Shown: positions 1 through 12,620, counted from the first letter of the stretch. The stretch is 64,000 nucleotides of DNA from Epiperipatus broadwayi (GCA_028023455.1 JAQFVV010000031.1:6242926-6306925); one strand, 5' to 3'. Notes: a model not told the origin generated them from the sequence alone. Numbers and translations are program-made.

Positions 1-1290
1 AATCTTCTGATCTACTTTAAATAACAGTAATAGATTTTTTAATTATTTTTTTATCTAAGTGTTAGTTTGGTAAAACTTTATATTCGTTAACCTAGAATGC
101 AAGGCCAGTCAAAATATATAAGATATTCTTTGCTTTTAATATCTAATTCAATTAGAATTGTCTAAACAATTAATGTCATGCTTTGGAAAATAATTATTTT
201 ATGATTATTCAATTTCATCAATTATATTTAGAAAGGAATTATGAAAGAAACCAGTTGATATTTTTATATTAGTTTCTAAAATTATGCTGGACAATGTACT
301 ATGTTACATCTTTCTATTGCAATTTATCTTAAAGAGAAAGTATTTAAAGTTAAGTATTAGAAAAAAAACTGTTAAAAATGTAATTTTGAAGATAAAGATT
401 TATATTGACTGTTATTACTAATGACTAATGCTAGAATGGTCAACTTATTGATTGATTTAAATAGATAATTCAAATATTTTCTTACTATAAAGATTTCTAA
501 GTACTAACCTGTCATAATTGATACAGAAAAAGTACTTTATAATATACTTTGTTTTTTTTACTGTTTTGCTAAAAAAAAAAAAAAAAATTAGAATATTGAA
601 GCAAAGAAATTAATGGAAAACTTCACGGAAGTAAACACAGCTTGAATGGATAAGAATAATAGACATTATGTAAATGTGTTATCTTGAATTGCAAACTTTT
701 AAATTTAATGGTATTTTTTTGAAGAAAATATTGCTAAAATGATATCTCTAAGTGAACTAAAAAAATTTGTAAGTTAAGAAGAATATTTTTTATTATTCAT
801 TTTAAGAAGAAAAAAACATTGTTTATTTTCCAGTAAAACCACAAACAAAAATTAAATGACAACTTTCTAAGTTAACAATATTTGATACTAAATGGAAATT
901 TTCATATTAAAAACCAGTTTAAATAGATACAGACTTTTGCTTTTTTTATAAAAAAGAAACTTTTTTAAGTGTTCCTATGATTTTATTGCTTATTTTAGAA
1001 AGTCATATTTGTTCTTATTTTCTTATGAAAGAAACTATATGTGATAAGTACAGATGTGCCATTATATAGATAATTTGCCTAGAAAGGATGTTGCATGCCA
1101 GCAACAAACTGTTCACTATGGAAACAATTCTAAAAAAGAACTAGGGTATTTAATATATATATATCATGTCAAGGTATTTTTTTTTATATTCTCCTTTTGT
1201 ATTTGTTTAGTGGTGAAAATATCTTTCATGATGACTTAATCCATGCACTATTTTCTTCGACCTGAATTGAACGTTTTACTTTCACCTTGC
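1..1290. other. AT-rich spacer without a recognisable gene
   Basis: All frames are broken by frequent stops and the only longer open stretch (1054-1239) has no recognisable motif. I see homopolymer runs but no repeat family, RNA gene or transposon remnant here. Confidence 0.6.
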
Positions 1291-1429
1291 TCTTCTTTTG
1301 AATTTTTTTCTCATATGTCATAACACTGGCTGGGACTCGGACCCACAACCGTCTGAAACCAACTACTTGCTTGCAAGGCAGCTGCAATGACCACTCGGCT
1401 AACAATGCTTGACTCTTCTTTTGAATTTT
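1291..1429 (-). mobile_element. tRNA-derived SINE copy 1 with 16-bp target duplication
   Basis: On the minus strand a tRNA-like body starts GCATTGTTAGCCGAGTGGTC (A-box-like) and ends with GTGGGTCCGAGTCCCAGCC (T-arm/B-box-like), followed by TTATGACATATGAG and an A-rich tail. The 16-base direct repeat TCTTCTTTTGAATTTT lies at 1291-1306 and 1414-1429, immediately outside the body (1307-1413). Such duplications are typical of LINE-mobilised retroposons. This copy has a longer variable region than the others, reminiscent of Leu/Ser-type tRNAs. Related copies occur at 12.1, 13.4, 23.6, 33.9, 40.7, 43.5 and 45.8 kb. Confidence 0.9.
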
Positions 1430-1599
1430 GGTATGCTTTGGTTCACCATCTGCAGAATTAAACACTCTGATTATAGTAAACCATCAGTTTAAACTTAGGT
1501 TAAAAGTAAAGTATTTTATTCAACGGATTGCATTTTATTATTTAGCTCTTTCTTTTATAGGCTTTATAATATCGATCAAATTTATTAGAAAACTTCTTC

Positions 1600-2330
1600 A
1601 TATCTTATTTCTTATTAATATTCAAAAAAGCAATTTCATTTTTATGTCTAGAAATAAAAATACCAAAATGTTTTTCAAACAGTGAACTATGACATTTTTT
1701 TACATCTACGAATATCTTTTTGGACATCTGGATAAGTGCTTTATCTTCATTAGCATCTTTATAAAAGTGATCCATATTAAAACTAGATACTTCAGTGGTA
1801 TTTTCTATCCCATACCTAATTTTATATGTAAGGTTTCTGCTATAGATATTTTCTTCTTTAACATTTTCAATATTTATTACATTAATGATGACATCCTGAG
1901 GTGGATCTTCCAGGAATGCATCATTTTTCATAATTTCAGGAGAATTGAGACCATCTGGAACTTTTTTCATTTTTTCACATTTATCATTCCTTATTTCATG
2001 AGTGTATGCATCATCTCCATCATTTTTGTGGAATTTTTATTACTGCCAATAGTATTTCCAACATGGCTGCTGATGCTGTCTGCTCTTCTGGCTTTTGCAC
2101 AATCAACCTTTCCTCTCCAATGACATTCAGAATCCATTTGTTGAACTTCTATGGCACTAGGTGAATCCATAATTATTTGTTGTTGACTTTTTTTTTCAGA
2201 CATGTTAATATTTGTATCTTTATACCGATACTTAACAATTTTCAATTTGTTAGTGTTTTTTTCTCTTATTTTATGAACTAATAATATATCATTCTCTACT
2301 CTTGCACAACATTATCCAAATCTTTCCTCA
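1600..2330 (-). pseudogene. Intron-less frameshifted coding relic of unknown function
   Basis: On the minus strand 1991-2245 and 1605-1970 are open in different frames but read as one hydrophilic, protein-like text. The second frame stays open upstream of its first ATG as far as the region (about 2030) where the first frame runs into a stop, so one indel near 2025-2040 explains the break. Protein-like text in alternating frames continues upstream to about 2330. Composition is charged (many K, E, D, N), with no transmembrane segment and no motif I recognise; one short segment has CHWRGKVDCAKARR. No retroelement signature is present. It may be a processed pseudogene or a decayed exon. I cannot name a parent gene. 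Confidence 0.45.
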
Positions 2331-2938
2331 TTCCACTTTAATTGTGCTTTCTAATTTTTAATTTTTCAAGAAAAAATCCTTTTGTTTCATACACACATAT
2401 ATTACAAAAAATCAAGTCAGGCTTGGGCAGATTTATATTGCTAAAGCTATTAATATATGGTTATCTGAACTTAGTTCAGTCCCATATGGCTATTTAAGAT
2501 AGATAGCTGGATTGGAAGACATATGGGTGTCTGAAAATTTCAGAATTTCTACTTAATAGTTTTTCATTAAATGAAGTGCTTGACTTGTCCTGATATTTTT
2601 AATCTAATGCTTGAATATCCTAGCACCTCACTGAGAAAGCCAGTAGCAGAAAACGGTCTAGGGTTAGGGATATTCTGTAAAGCTTGTTAAGAGCTTATTT
2701 GCAAGCTATTTATTATATATATATATATATATTCTACTTCCAATCTTAGTAATCAGAATAGGATCTTTGGGTTCTATATATTGTTGGCATCAATTTATTT
2801 GATGGAAATTATGTGCAGAGCAACCAACTTGTGTGGCAGATAAACAAAATGAGAAGTAAATGACAGTTTTAGATTAATTTTTTAAATAAATATTCAACAA
2901 TTATAGAGCAATAAAATTGAAAAGTTGTATTTTGGATA

Positions 2939-3006
<68 letters not shown>

Positions 3007-4943
3007 GACCCATAATTCAGGTATTAACAACCATTTACTTTTATTGTCATTCATTCCAAACTTCACACATTGAGGAGCATGTTCTCAAAGCTGTGGAATG
3101 TTTTCTTTCTGTGAATCACATGGTTAGACCTAATGCTGTATAATCATTAGCATGTTTTCTATAAAACCAAAGATATTATGACAGCATGCTAATTAAATAC
3201 AATTAACTTGTGATTTTTTTAGAAAATGGAATGTATTATAAACTATAGTTGTTTTACTACTTGCATAGAACAACAATCATACAAATTAATAAATAATAAA
3301 ATAATTTATTAATAAAAAAAATAAGTCAATATACTATTTTTTGTAAATTTCCTTTTGAATAAATCATTATTATATATTATAATAGTGATTTTACACTGAA
3401 AAAAAAAAAAAAAAAAATTTAAAAGAAACCCATCATCTTTTAGAAATTATTCTATTTAGCAGTCAAAAACTCATTTAAAAGTTGTTAAAATGATTTTCAT
3501 TCTGACATTGATATTAAAAAAAATATTTTCCAGCATATAGGATACATTTTCCCCTTAAAATATTTTTAAAATATGAGCTGTGTCTTATGCATTGGTAATC
3601 AAAATTATGAGTTGACATTTCAGTCAATCTAAAACTTCTGATTTATATTAATTTACTTCTATTGCACTTTGTCATTTTGCAAAACAGTGATTTTGAATAA
3701 ATATTTTTCACATTTTTTTCTTCTGTAAAGATAATAAATTGCATGATATATTTAATGCTTCATCACTGAAAGAATGAGAATTCTGGTGAAATAACATTTA
3801 TGTTCAATACATCTCAAGGTTACAATTTATCCAATGTGTGCATGAGTGATCACATTTCAATAATGCACCATAATGTTTAAACTTTAATCTTGGTACATTT
3901 GTCCAGAACATTATGGGATGTTTTGTGACATTTTACATTGAGGTTGTTGGTTAGATGGATGAAGGAAGGTGGAAGTTATGATTAGACAATGTGTAGTCTA
4001 GTTGTCCTGATGTACTGTTAAAGAAACCTGCACTTTCTAGTATGAGATCATTTTCAGAGTCACAGAACTAAAGTTGTGAAATTAAAATCAACCAACTGAA
4101 AACATAATTAGCTGTATTTCCATGTGACTAATGTGTCATCTTCAACCTTTAGATGTATACATTAATGAATCATTTAAATGATTCATAAAGAAGAAATAAA
4201 ACAACTAGATCATTCTACATATTTTAAAGAGATGCCATCTGGATGAAGAAAGAGATCTAATGTTTTGCAGATTTGTGAATATGTCAAAACTTTATGGGAA
4301 GCTGTGGAACATAAGACAGTTGTAAAGTCATTTTAAAAATGTGAAATTAGTAACACATTTGATGGAATAGAAGATAACATTATATGAGACTCAGTTTTTT
4401 GTAGAAAAGGCTTCAAGCGATTCTTTATTAGCTCTGGAGATTATGTCATGGGTTTTGAAAATAAAAATTAAAATATGCCTAGCTACACTGTTACATTTTT
4501 GGAGCTATAAATAACTATAAAATTACTACAGTAAATCATTATGGAAATTCATTTAAAAAAGTAGATACTTTTTTGCTGTAAAAATTTGTATAAATAGGGG
4601 TTGCATCTTATACAACCACTACATCCTATAAACTGGTAAATATGGTAGTTATTTTAGTACTAAGTAATTTTGCTTTACATTAAAGTTCAACCAATACAAT
4701 CATTAGATCACTGATTTATTTCAATATTAAAATTTATTTTCTCCTATCTAAAAGTATAGTAATTTTATTCATAAACCATCAAAGTTATAGATTAAATTGC
4801 ATGTTTATAATGACTAAAAGCTACCCAAATTATTCAACTATATAGATGAATTAGTGTAAGAGTTAGAAATCATAAAAATAGTTTCCATCACAAAATAATT
4901 ATATCAGCTTTAATTAATGTTATTTGGGGGAAAAATTGTCAAA
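2331..4943. other. AT-rich spacer with small repeat remnants
   Basis: No gene is visible. At 2455-2510 there is a short stretch resembling the interior of the hairpin retroposon family (CTTAGTTCAGTCCCATATG). At 2655-2700 a fragment matches one arm end of the palindrome described at 27.1 and 33.5 kb (TAAAGCTTGTTAAGAG). The rest holds only AT-rich sequence and the AT microsatellite listed separately. Confidence 0.5.
2941..3003. repeat. (AT)n microsatellite
   Basis: About 31 uninterrupted AT dinucleotides. The apparent open frame across it (YI repeats) is an artefact of the repeat. Confidence 0.98.
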
Positions 4944-5021
4944 AAACAAAATTATTTGAAAGGTGTTCAGCAGTGTGTTTTACAGTAATAGTAGTAGTAG
5001 TAATAATAATAATAATAATAA

Positions 5022-5074
<53 letters not shown>

Positions 5075-5170
5075 ATAGTGGTACTACTACTACTACTACT
5101 ACTAATAATAATAATAATAATAAACAAAATTATTTGAAAGGTGTTCAGCAGTGTTTTACAGTAATAGTAA

Positions 5171-5229
<59 letters not shown>

Positions 5230-5295
5230 ATAGTAGTAGTAGTAGTGATAGTGGTACTACTACTACTACTACTACTAATAATAATAATAATAATA

Positions 5296-5331
<36 letters not shown>

Positions 5332-5335
5332 TTTA
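4944..5335. repeat. Tandemly duplicated unit with self-complementary trinucleotide repeats
   Basis: A unit beginning AAACAAAATTATTTGAAAGG occurs twice in tandem (4944-5121 and 5122-5335). Each copy runs through a unique lead of about 35 bases, then (AGT)n, the bridge GATAGTGGT, (ACT)n and (AAT)n. AGT and ACT are reverse complements, so each unit can fold into a hairpin. The second copy adds a further (AAT)n/(ATT)n mirror pair at about 5276-5333. Apparent poly-Ser, Asn, Thr or Val frames are repeat artefacts. Confidence 0.95.
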
Positions 5336-6334
5336 AAAAAACAATGTTGCATTAACAAAAAGATAATGGGAGATTTCTAAATATAAATAGGGTTGATGAA
5401 AATGTTTGCATAAACTATTCTTTTGTCACTTGTTACTACTTTTTGAAAGTATATTGCTATTTTTTTAAAAAAATGTATAAATCAATTTATGTAGAAATAT
5501 ATCATTACCTATACGTGCATTGAATATCTTACATAAATCAACTGTAATGTCATTTTAAAATTTCAAATGAAAACCTACAACTGGTGGTATCTTTCCTAAT
5601 AAAAGTTGAGTGCAAAAAAACTACTCTTAAAAATATTTTGATAACTTAAACATAGATTCGATGTTTAAATTATATTCAAGCACATGCTTCGGTGCGCATA
5701 TATACACATACATACTACAATCAACTGTAATCTATCGAAATAAAATAAAAACAAAACGGCAATCAACACAAAAATAAATTTAAATATTATAAACAACACA
5801 CAGTGTGTCTATCATTTAAAGCAGCCATATACATTTGTAAATTTTTAATACATCATTTCTTGCTATTTCTAGCAGCCGACAAGTAGAATTTATCCACAAT
5901 TGTTGTTAATTAAGCTTTCAGAATTTATTTAAGTTTATATAATTCATTTTATATTCACAAGGTTATCTAAAAATGTATACTATATGTTTCTTTGATGCTT
6001 CTTTTTTACAACAAAATAAAATAAAAAAAATCGTTATTGAGATGATATGTATAAAATATTTAAACTCTTTACTTTTTTAATCTTTTATGTAACGTTTAGT
6101 GTTCCTGTAATCTTGCATTTAAAAAGAAAACAACAAACAAATGTTATTTAAAAGACATCAAGCAGTGATGCTTTATAGAAAAATAAAGAAAGCTTTATAA
6201 GCTACTTTCTATTACTTTCTCAAAAACTAGTGATTTTCTTTAGATACTTAAAGCAACTATCTGTTTGTTTAGAAATACACAGTTAATAATATGTAAATTG
6301 TAATTCATAGTTGTGTTGTTATTAAGATTTTATT
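5336..6334. other. AT-rich spacer
   Basis: No open frame with protein-like composition and no repeat family is seen. Confidence 0.55.
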
Positions 6335-6540
6335 TTTTATATAAATGTAGGGGATTTGAACTCAGACTTTTAAGCACTCTTCAACTATCCACACTATCTC
6401 ATACAACTGATACACATGATCACACCCATGTAGAAAAAATAAATAATCATCAATATTCTTATTTCGTGCTAAACCAGAACTCATCAATTGGTCCAGTTTA
6501 TCATCTCCCACCCAGACACACACACACATATATAATCAGT
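6335..6540 (-). mobile_element. Short interspersed repeat family F, copy 1
   Basis: Member of a family seen also near 10.6, 20.7, 26.4-27.0 and 41.0 kb. On the minus strand it carries a segment like GATGAGTTCTGGTTTAGCAC, then a segment containing CATGTGTATCAGTTGTATG, and ends with GTCTGAGTTCAAATCCCCTA. The last resembles a tRNA T-arm/B box (GTTCAAATCCC), but no convincing A box or full tRNA fold is seen, so a tRNA origin is only a possibility. An ACAC run flanks it at 6525. Confidence 0.6.
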
Positions 6541-8182
6541 GCTCAGTATATATTAAGATAGTAAATCTTCATACTTTAATTGACAAGTTTCAATCTACTC
6601 CAACCTCCAACTTTTCAGCCATCAATACCATTGAAAATATGATGATATATGAAGTTAAATTGTTTGATTATCACATATGTTTTATGATCTATATCATTTA
6701 ATTATCTATAAAATTATTATTTTAATTTACCTATTTGCATATATGACAGATACATTGCGACGGGATCACATTTTCTATCATGTAGATTAAAATTAGTTTC
6801 AGTATTTTTTTTTAAATTTTTTAAACATGTAAAGAGGGAGAAATAACCTTAAATGAATAACCTGATAAGGAATTTATTTTGATGCATTATCATGTTTGTT
6901 GATACAATCTTGTCTTTTAAGAACATTGATATGCATCTGTATTTTTTTTTTTTTGGTATTGGATATTACAACTCTATATTATAAAAATCTGTATTGCCAT
7001 CAGTGTCCATAATTTAGAATTATAGTGATGGTGAGTGGGTTTTACTGTCTTAGAATAATGATCTTTCTCACCACCAATGTTGCAATTAGATACTGCTACC
7101 ATTGACTATATCCATATAAGACTGTCCTCACAAACTACACATTGGATTTTATAAAGTTTCTGAATATAAAGTAAATCATATTCTTAGGATGGAATGATTA
7201 ATTCTCTCTCTGATCAGTAACGTTTCTTCTATACACCATGCCAACAACTTTCTTTTTTTATCTACCCATCTCTTATGTGTTATTGTTCTAGATTTTTACA
7301 AAATTTTGAGATATCTTTCAAATTTTAACTTTTCACCTACTATTATCTCATTTAGCAATATATTCAGTCCAGCTACATTCCTATTTTTTCATTCTTTCAA
7401 TGGTATCAATGTTATCTGTTTATTTATTTATATCTAAGTATTTTGTTTATGATTTGCTTTTTATTACAACCATCATACATCAGTTTATAATTCATTAATT
7501 AGTTTGAAGTCTTTATAATGCTTAATTTTATAGTAAGTGTCCAAATCTCGATTCACAAATAAAAATAGTAAAAGAGGTTAATTAAATACTTTCATTTTCA
7601 GAGACAGAAATATTTCCTTTTAATACCAAATTAATACTACCAAAAATACACTATTTAAAATAAAATTTATAACTATTGTCAATTATTATGTTTCTTTTAT
7701 ATAAGTAATTTTACCAATGTATTTATTTATACACTTAACTTATACTATTTTGATTACAAATCTTTATTATCATCTTCTGAGAACAGATCTGATTGCTTTT
7801 ATTTTCTTAGCTTCCTATTTTAATAATCATAATACTTCTTGCAAACTGCTGCAAAACATTTTGGAGATAGAATCAACTGTCTACACTTTTATCATGTTCA
7901 ATCTTCTTTGTATCACTATATAATGTAATCAATATTGTTTATTAAAAGTATTTTTCAGTATATAACAATATTCTGGTTCTATATATTGATGGTTCTAGCT
8001 TATTTCACTGTAGAAATATTTATAATTAAAAAAATCATCTTTCTAAAGGTATAAATTTAATATAAAACATTTTCTATCAGCTTCACAAGCCGTACTCAAT
8101 ATGCTGGAAACTAATTCATCTATGCATTTCTTTTAAAAGTTGATACTAATAATATGTAATATTACATAATCAGAATTATTTA
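6541..8182. other. AT-rich spacer
   Basis: Nothing recognisable; short open frames such as 7717-7923 have low-complexity hydrophobic composition typical of chance in AT-rich DNA. Confidence 0.55.
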
Positions 8183-8528
8183 TGCTTACACAAGCTGTTT
8201 ACACAGAGACTAAACTCTCCATATGCCACTCAGTGCATGCCAGAGTAATTAATGGATGCAAGAAGGTTTGTGCATAAAATCCTTATCTGCTTGAGGTTTT
8301 TGTCAGTGAGGTGGCTGATGGAGGATTGAATTAGATCCTAAAATCTAGGTGTAGTACTCTCAGATTTAATACTCTTCACTGATGAAAATCACAAGCTAAA
8401 AACTAATCTGGGGATATTGGATAAGTAGGCACTAGATAGGGATTTTATGCACAAACTTTCTTGCATCCATTGATAACTCTGGTTTGCACTGAGTGGTGTT
8501 ACTGTATTGAGAGTGTAGTCTCTGTGTA
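8183..8528. mobile_element. Hairpin retroposon family H, copy 1
   Basis: The two ends are self-complementary: ACACAGAGACTAAACTCTCC near 8201 pairs with GAGTGTAGTCTCTGTGT near 8511. Inner complementary blocks include GTGCATAAAATCC / GGATTTTATGCAC-like sequences and CTCAGTGCATGCCAGAGTAA / TTGCACTGAGTGG-like sequences. The interior has the family phrases AAAATCTAGGTGTAGTACTC and CTTCACTGATGAAAATCACA. I could not define a clean target duplication for this copy. It is more diverged than those at 25.8, 29.6 and 46.0 kb. Confidence 0.75.
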
Positions 8529-9174
8529 ATATGAAATGTTATAAGTCACTTTTATATTATATGCTTAGCTTTTCATTTTTATTTTTTTATACATTTCCAT
8601 TTGCTGATTATTATATGTATTTTGTTTCCTAAATAATTTATATATTTATAAAATATTTAAAATTGGAAAAGAATAAAAATTCTTATGCTGCCTTTCCACA
8701 AAATAATAATCAGAAAATAATAATAATCCTTTACAACAGCTATATAATCAAATAATAATTTTATACATAAAAAGCTTTTTTCAGCATCTGCTTTGGTGCT
8801 TTTTTCAAATGTTACTAATCTATTTAACATTAATGAATCATCTGACATAAAACCACCCAGTGTCCAATAATGGAATTAAAACAAACAATAATAATATAAA
8901 TAGTTAAAACAAATCAAAACTCTCATATATAAATTCAATAATTATAAAACAATTGACTATATCATAATAATATGTTAAACAATATCACATGCTTTTTATA
9001 CACAATTATATATATATTTCATCTTATATAATTTTCCATTCATTTTTAATCAACCAATCATTAAACAAGTTTGTAGAAGTCTTATAAATATTCATACAGT
9101 TAGTCAAATTATTTTTAATATAATATCTTTCATATATTTGTCTTTTTTTTGGATTTTTGGTGAAATTTAAATAT
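8529..9174. other. AT-rich spacer
   Basis: Extremely AT-rich, no gene or repeat family recognised. The minus-strand open frame 8657-8848 has no supporting motif. Confidence 0.5.
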
Positions 9175-10300
9175 TTAAAACTTTTGTATTATATATTCTA
9201 TGGCCATATTTCAAGTAATGAATATATAATGCAGACCTATCATTTCTTCTTTCAACAGCATTCTTATGTTTTTAGTTCTTATCACTAATTGTTTTCCAGT
9301 ATGCCCAAAGTAAATCATTTTACAAATTCTGTATGTAATTTTACATACAATTTCTTTTTTGAATTATAAATCATCCCTTAATCTATAATTACCTATTAAT
9401 TGATCACGATTTTTACTATTTGACCAGCCAATATTTATATTCTCATCAATATAATTTTTATTATACCTTAAAGTATTATAAATCCTAGGATAATATAAAA
9501 GTTTAATCCATTTCTTACTTGATTCATTATTACCATTATCAATACCATCATTATTTTCAAAAATTTTATCATCTAACATAGATTTTTTAGAAGTAAAAAA
9601 TATATTGCTAATAGTTTTAGGATTATATCCATAATCTTTATATAATTTAATAAATTGATTCTTTTGCAATTGAGTTACACTTTTATCTATATTGTATTTA
9701 TCATTCCTATATTTAAAATGTTTAATTATTGCTAATTTTTATACCCATGCTTGTTGTGTATCTACATGAATAATTTTTCTTAATTTGTGTTCTTTAATAA
9801 AATGTTTTAAAGTAATTTTATTATCATTATCTATATTAATTTTTATATCTAAATTTTTAATCATATCTTCAAATTCTACTTTAAAAAATTTAATTTTATA
9901 TATATTATTATTAAACTCATTATAAATATTATTCATTACTTTTTATTACTAATAATTAAAATATCATCAACATATCTACAATAATGTATTATTTCTTGAC
10001 TAATCACTTTTTTTTTAATTACAATATTTTCTAATTCATTTATAAATATTGATGATATTAAGCCATTAATTGCACAACCCATAACCCATCCCTCATTTAT
10101 ATTCCAAAATTCATTATTATATTCAAAATATAAACTATTGTATATTAATTTTAAACCCTCTTCAATAATATTTATTATGTTTATATCATTTATATATTTA
10201 CATTTTTTTTATTAATATATTTATACTTTTAAGTCTTGGAATACTTGGATACATTTTTTTCAATATCCATTGTTAAAATTATTATTTCATTATTATACGA
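9175..10300 (-). pseudogene. Degenerate Penelope-like element: RT plus GIY-YIG endonuclease relic
   Basis: Minus-strand translation in shifting frames gives reverse-transcriptase landmarks in order. Near 10240 there is TMDIEK (first catalytic Asp region). At 10080-10100 comes GWVMGCAINGLISSIFINELE, comparable to the PLE motif G-x-PMGSP. At 9965-9985 is HYCRYVDDILII, the YxDD active site. Open pieces at 9739-9936 and 9364-9669 fit the region between RT and endonuclease. At 9200-9350 comes a GIY-YIG-like domain: YFGHTGKQL, then RSALYIHYLKYGHRI. RT followed by a C-terminal GIY-YIG nuclease is the diagnostic PLE architecture. Several stops and frameshifts show it is dead. The identification rests on motif order, not on a search. 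Confidence 0.75.
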
Positions 10301-11049
10301 TTGTTACATTTTCATTTACCATTGTCAAACTTCCTCCACTCACAACTTTGACGCCATCCATTTCAGATAAATTCACTAATGATTATTACTAATCATTTTC
10401 GAAACTAGAGATTATCTCTAGCACAGATATAAACTTTAAACCTCAGTTAAAAATTAATATATCTGATTTTTTTAATTTTATTTACACACACGGAGTTATT
10501 CACCTTTCTCTGTCCCGTATGTAATATCTTTATAGATATAATAAACATCTCCATACTTCCCCATTCTTTTTAAATACATATAAATAAAGATATAATAAAA
10601 GACAAATGACCTCCAAGATGCATTTCGTGCTGAACCAGCACTCATCAGTTGGCCCAGGTCACAATCTCTCATATACATCTTTATTATATGCAAAGTATTT
10701 ATCTAGAGTAAATTGTTATTCGATTATATAGCTGTTGTAAAGAGTTATTATTATTTTCTGATTATTATAAAATATCTATTGTCGTGATTTATCTATGTGT
10801 GATTGACTGTATTCTTTTAAAATGTTTTGTAGATATAGAACTAAACTGTCTAAATTTCGTCAAGTATAATTGCTTTACTATCACCATTATTATTTTGGTA
10901 AATAATTTATTATTATATGAGAAGAGTCTGAGATTATATTTTGATAGTTGATTACTTTAATCATTGTAAAAACACTTATGAAGTATCAAATACTCTTTTG
11001 TAATCTGAGTCAAAAGAATAATGGAAATTCATATTCATTGCTATTTTCT
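10301..11049. other. Spacer with a fragment of repeat family F
   Basis: At about 10615-10665 the phrase CATTTCGTGCTGAACCAGCA with CTCATCAGTTGGCCCAGGTC matches one part of family F (see 6.3 and 20.7 kb). At 10310-10470 there may be a little more upstream PLE sequence, which I could not read reliably. The rest is featureless. Confidence 0.5.
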
Positions 11050-12620
11050 ATAACTTCTAGTAGTGCTGAATGTTGTTAACTAAGTTAAAATGATTTTTGA
11101 ATTTATCGTGTAGTCTTTTTTTTTCTTTGTTGGGCTCCAAAGTTGATACAAAATATGTCTGTAATTTCTAATGTCTTCTTTATCATCTTTTCTTAAACAT
11201 CACTATTATTATGACATTTTTCAAATCATTCAGTACATCTTCACCATTTAGGCATTTGTTACATAGTTTGGTAACAGTTTTCCTATTGCCCGACATTCAT
11301 CTTTAAAGTTATCAATAATAATTTCATCATTTACCAGAGCTTTTCTTATGGTTAATTATATAGTTCATCTTTTCATTTGAAAAATTGAGAAGTTGTTAAT
11401 ATTGTAGTGGTTAACTTATTTTGCTTTTGTTCATTAATATACAATTTTCATAGAGGGCTTTTATATATTTCATGATGTTATTTTTCTTTTAAACAGTACA
11501 ATAAAACTCCCATTATTATGTTATTGTTCTATATTTTGTAATTTTTATTTTCTCTCTTTTAGAGCTTTCCAATTTATAATTATGTTTTTTATATTATTAG
11601 TAATTTTTTAATCATTTTAGAGAACTTCAGATATTTTATTTTTCTTAATGGGTCTCTTTTAAATATTTTATTATTTTTTTTATTTTTTTATACATTATCT
11701 GTTCATTTGAAAATTTATTGGTCATTTGTTGTTTTGTATCATCTACTGTTGTTGTTTCTTTTAGTGGATTATCAATTATATTATTATTGATTTGAATTAA
11801 GGTTGAACATCTTCAAAACTCGTTAATAATCTAAAACAATTAGTCAGCTCCAGTTTGAAATCATAAGGCTGTTTTTACAGATTAAGAATATCAATTATTA
11901 ATATTGTCATTTTAAATATATTTTGACCTTCTAAGTTTGCATTGAAATATATCTTAATACCATTAATAGATTATCAAATCTTGTTTTGATTCTAATTAAA
12001 AGATTATAATTTTAAAATATATATTTTCTCTTAGTCAGAATATTATCAAAACATCTACAGATACTGTTCTTTCATTTGAATATTTTTTTTTTTCATATGT
12101 CATAGCATCAGCCGGGACGCGAACCCACAACCATCTGCAACCAACTTCTTGCTAGCATGGCGGCTGCGATACCTCTCGGCTAACAACGCAAGACTGATTT
12201 GAATATTTGAATATCCATTTTCATGTTTAGCAAGTTTGTCAAAGAAAGAATTTATAATACACATTTTTTTGTCTTTTTCTACAAAATCCATAAATCAGAC
12301 TCTTGTCTCACATCTGACAACATAACCAAGTATATCTTTCCCCTTTCATTCTTCAGACGGTTTTAAATTTCCTTTCTTAATTCCCACATGATAGTTGTAA
12401 TTTTTTTTTTAATTTGATAAAAATCATTTTTTACATTCTAGTTCTTCATGACAATGAAAACTTGATGCCACATAAACATGAATTATGTACCACTTCTTAT
12501 AATATATCATCCATCTTCACAATATTGTTGTTTGATTTTGTATTTAAAATAAATCGCATTCCATTTATGATTTGAATATATGTGTTTTGTCCATTTCTCT
12601 GTTTAAATGTCTCTCAACAC
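11050..12620 (-). pseudogene. RTE-like LINE relic (endonuclease to RT)
   Basis: On the minus strand, pieces of an APE-type LINE read in order. Near 12250-12300 is an endonuclease-like stretch (EKDKKMCIINSFFDK). Near 11850 is DFKLELTNCFRLL. Near 11720 is ETTTVDDTKQQMTNKFSNEQ, a linker typical of this LINE type. Near 11310 is ALVNDEIIIDNFKDE, and near 11150 LRKDDKEDIRNYR, matching the conserved KKGDKxDxxNYRPI block at the start of RT. All frames are broken. A SINE is inserted at 12086-12196. It is probably the same family as the plus-strand LINE starting near 13.1 kb. Boundaries are approximate. Confidence 0.6.
12074..12208 (-). mobile_element. tRNA-derived SINE copy 2 with 12-bp target duplication
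   Basis: Minus-strand tRNA-like body (12086-12196) with GTGGGTTCGCGTCCCGGC as the T-arm, then TGATGCTATGACATATG and an A tail. The direct repeat ATTTGAATATTT lies at 12074-12085 and 12197-12208. It interrupts the LINE relic described above. Confidence 0.9.

Noticed and set aside
4963-5355. Poly-Ser/Asn/Thr frames
   Set aside because: Translation of the AGT/ACT/AAT repeat in several frames.
8657-8848. Membrane-like small protein
   Set aside because: Low-complexity hydrophobic frame in AT-rich DNA; no start context, homologue or neighbour supports it.
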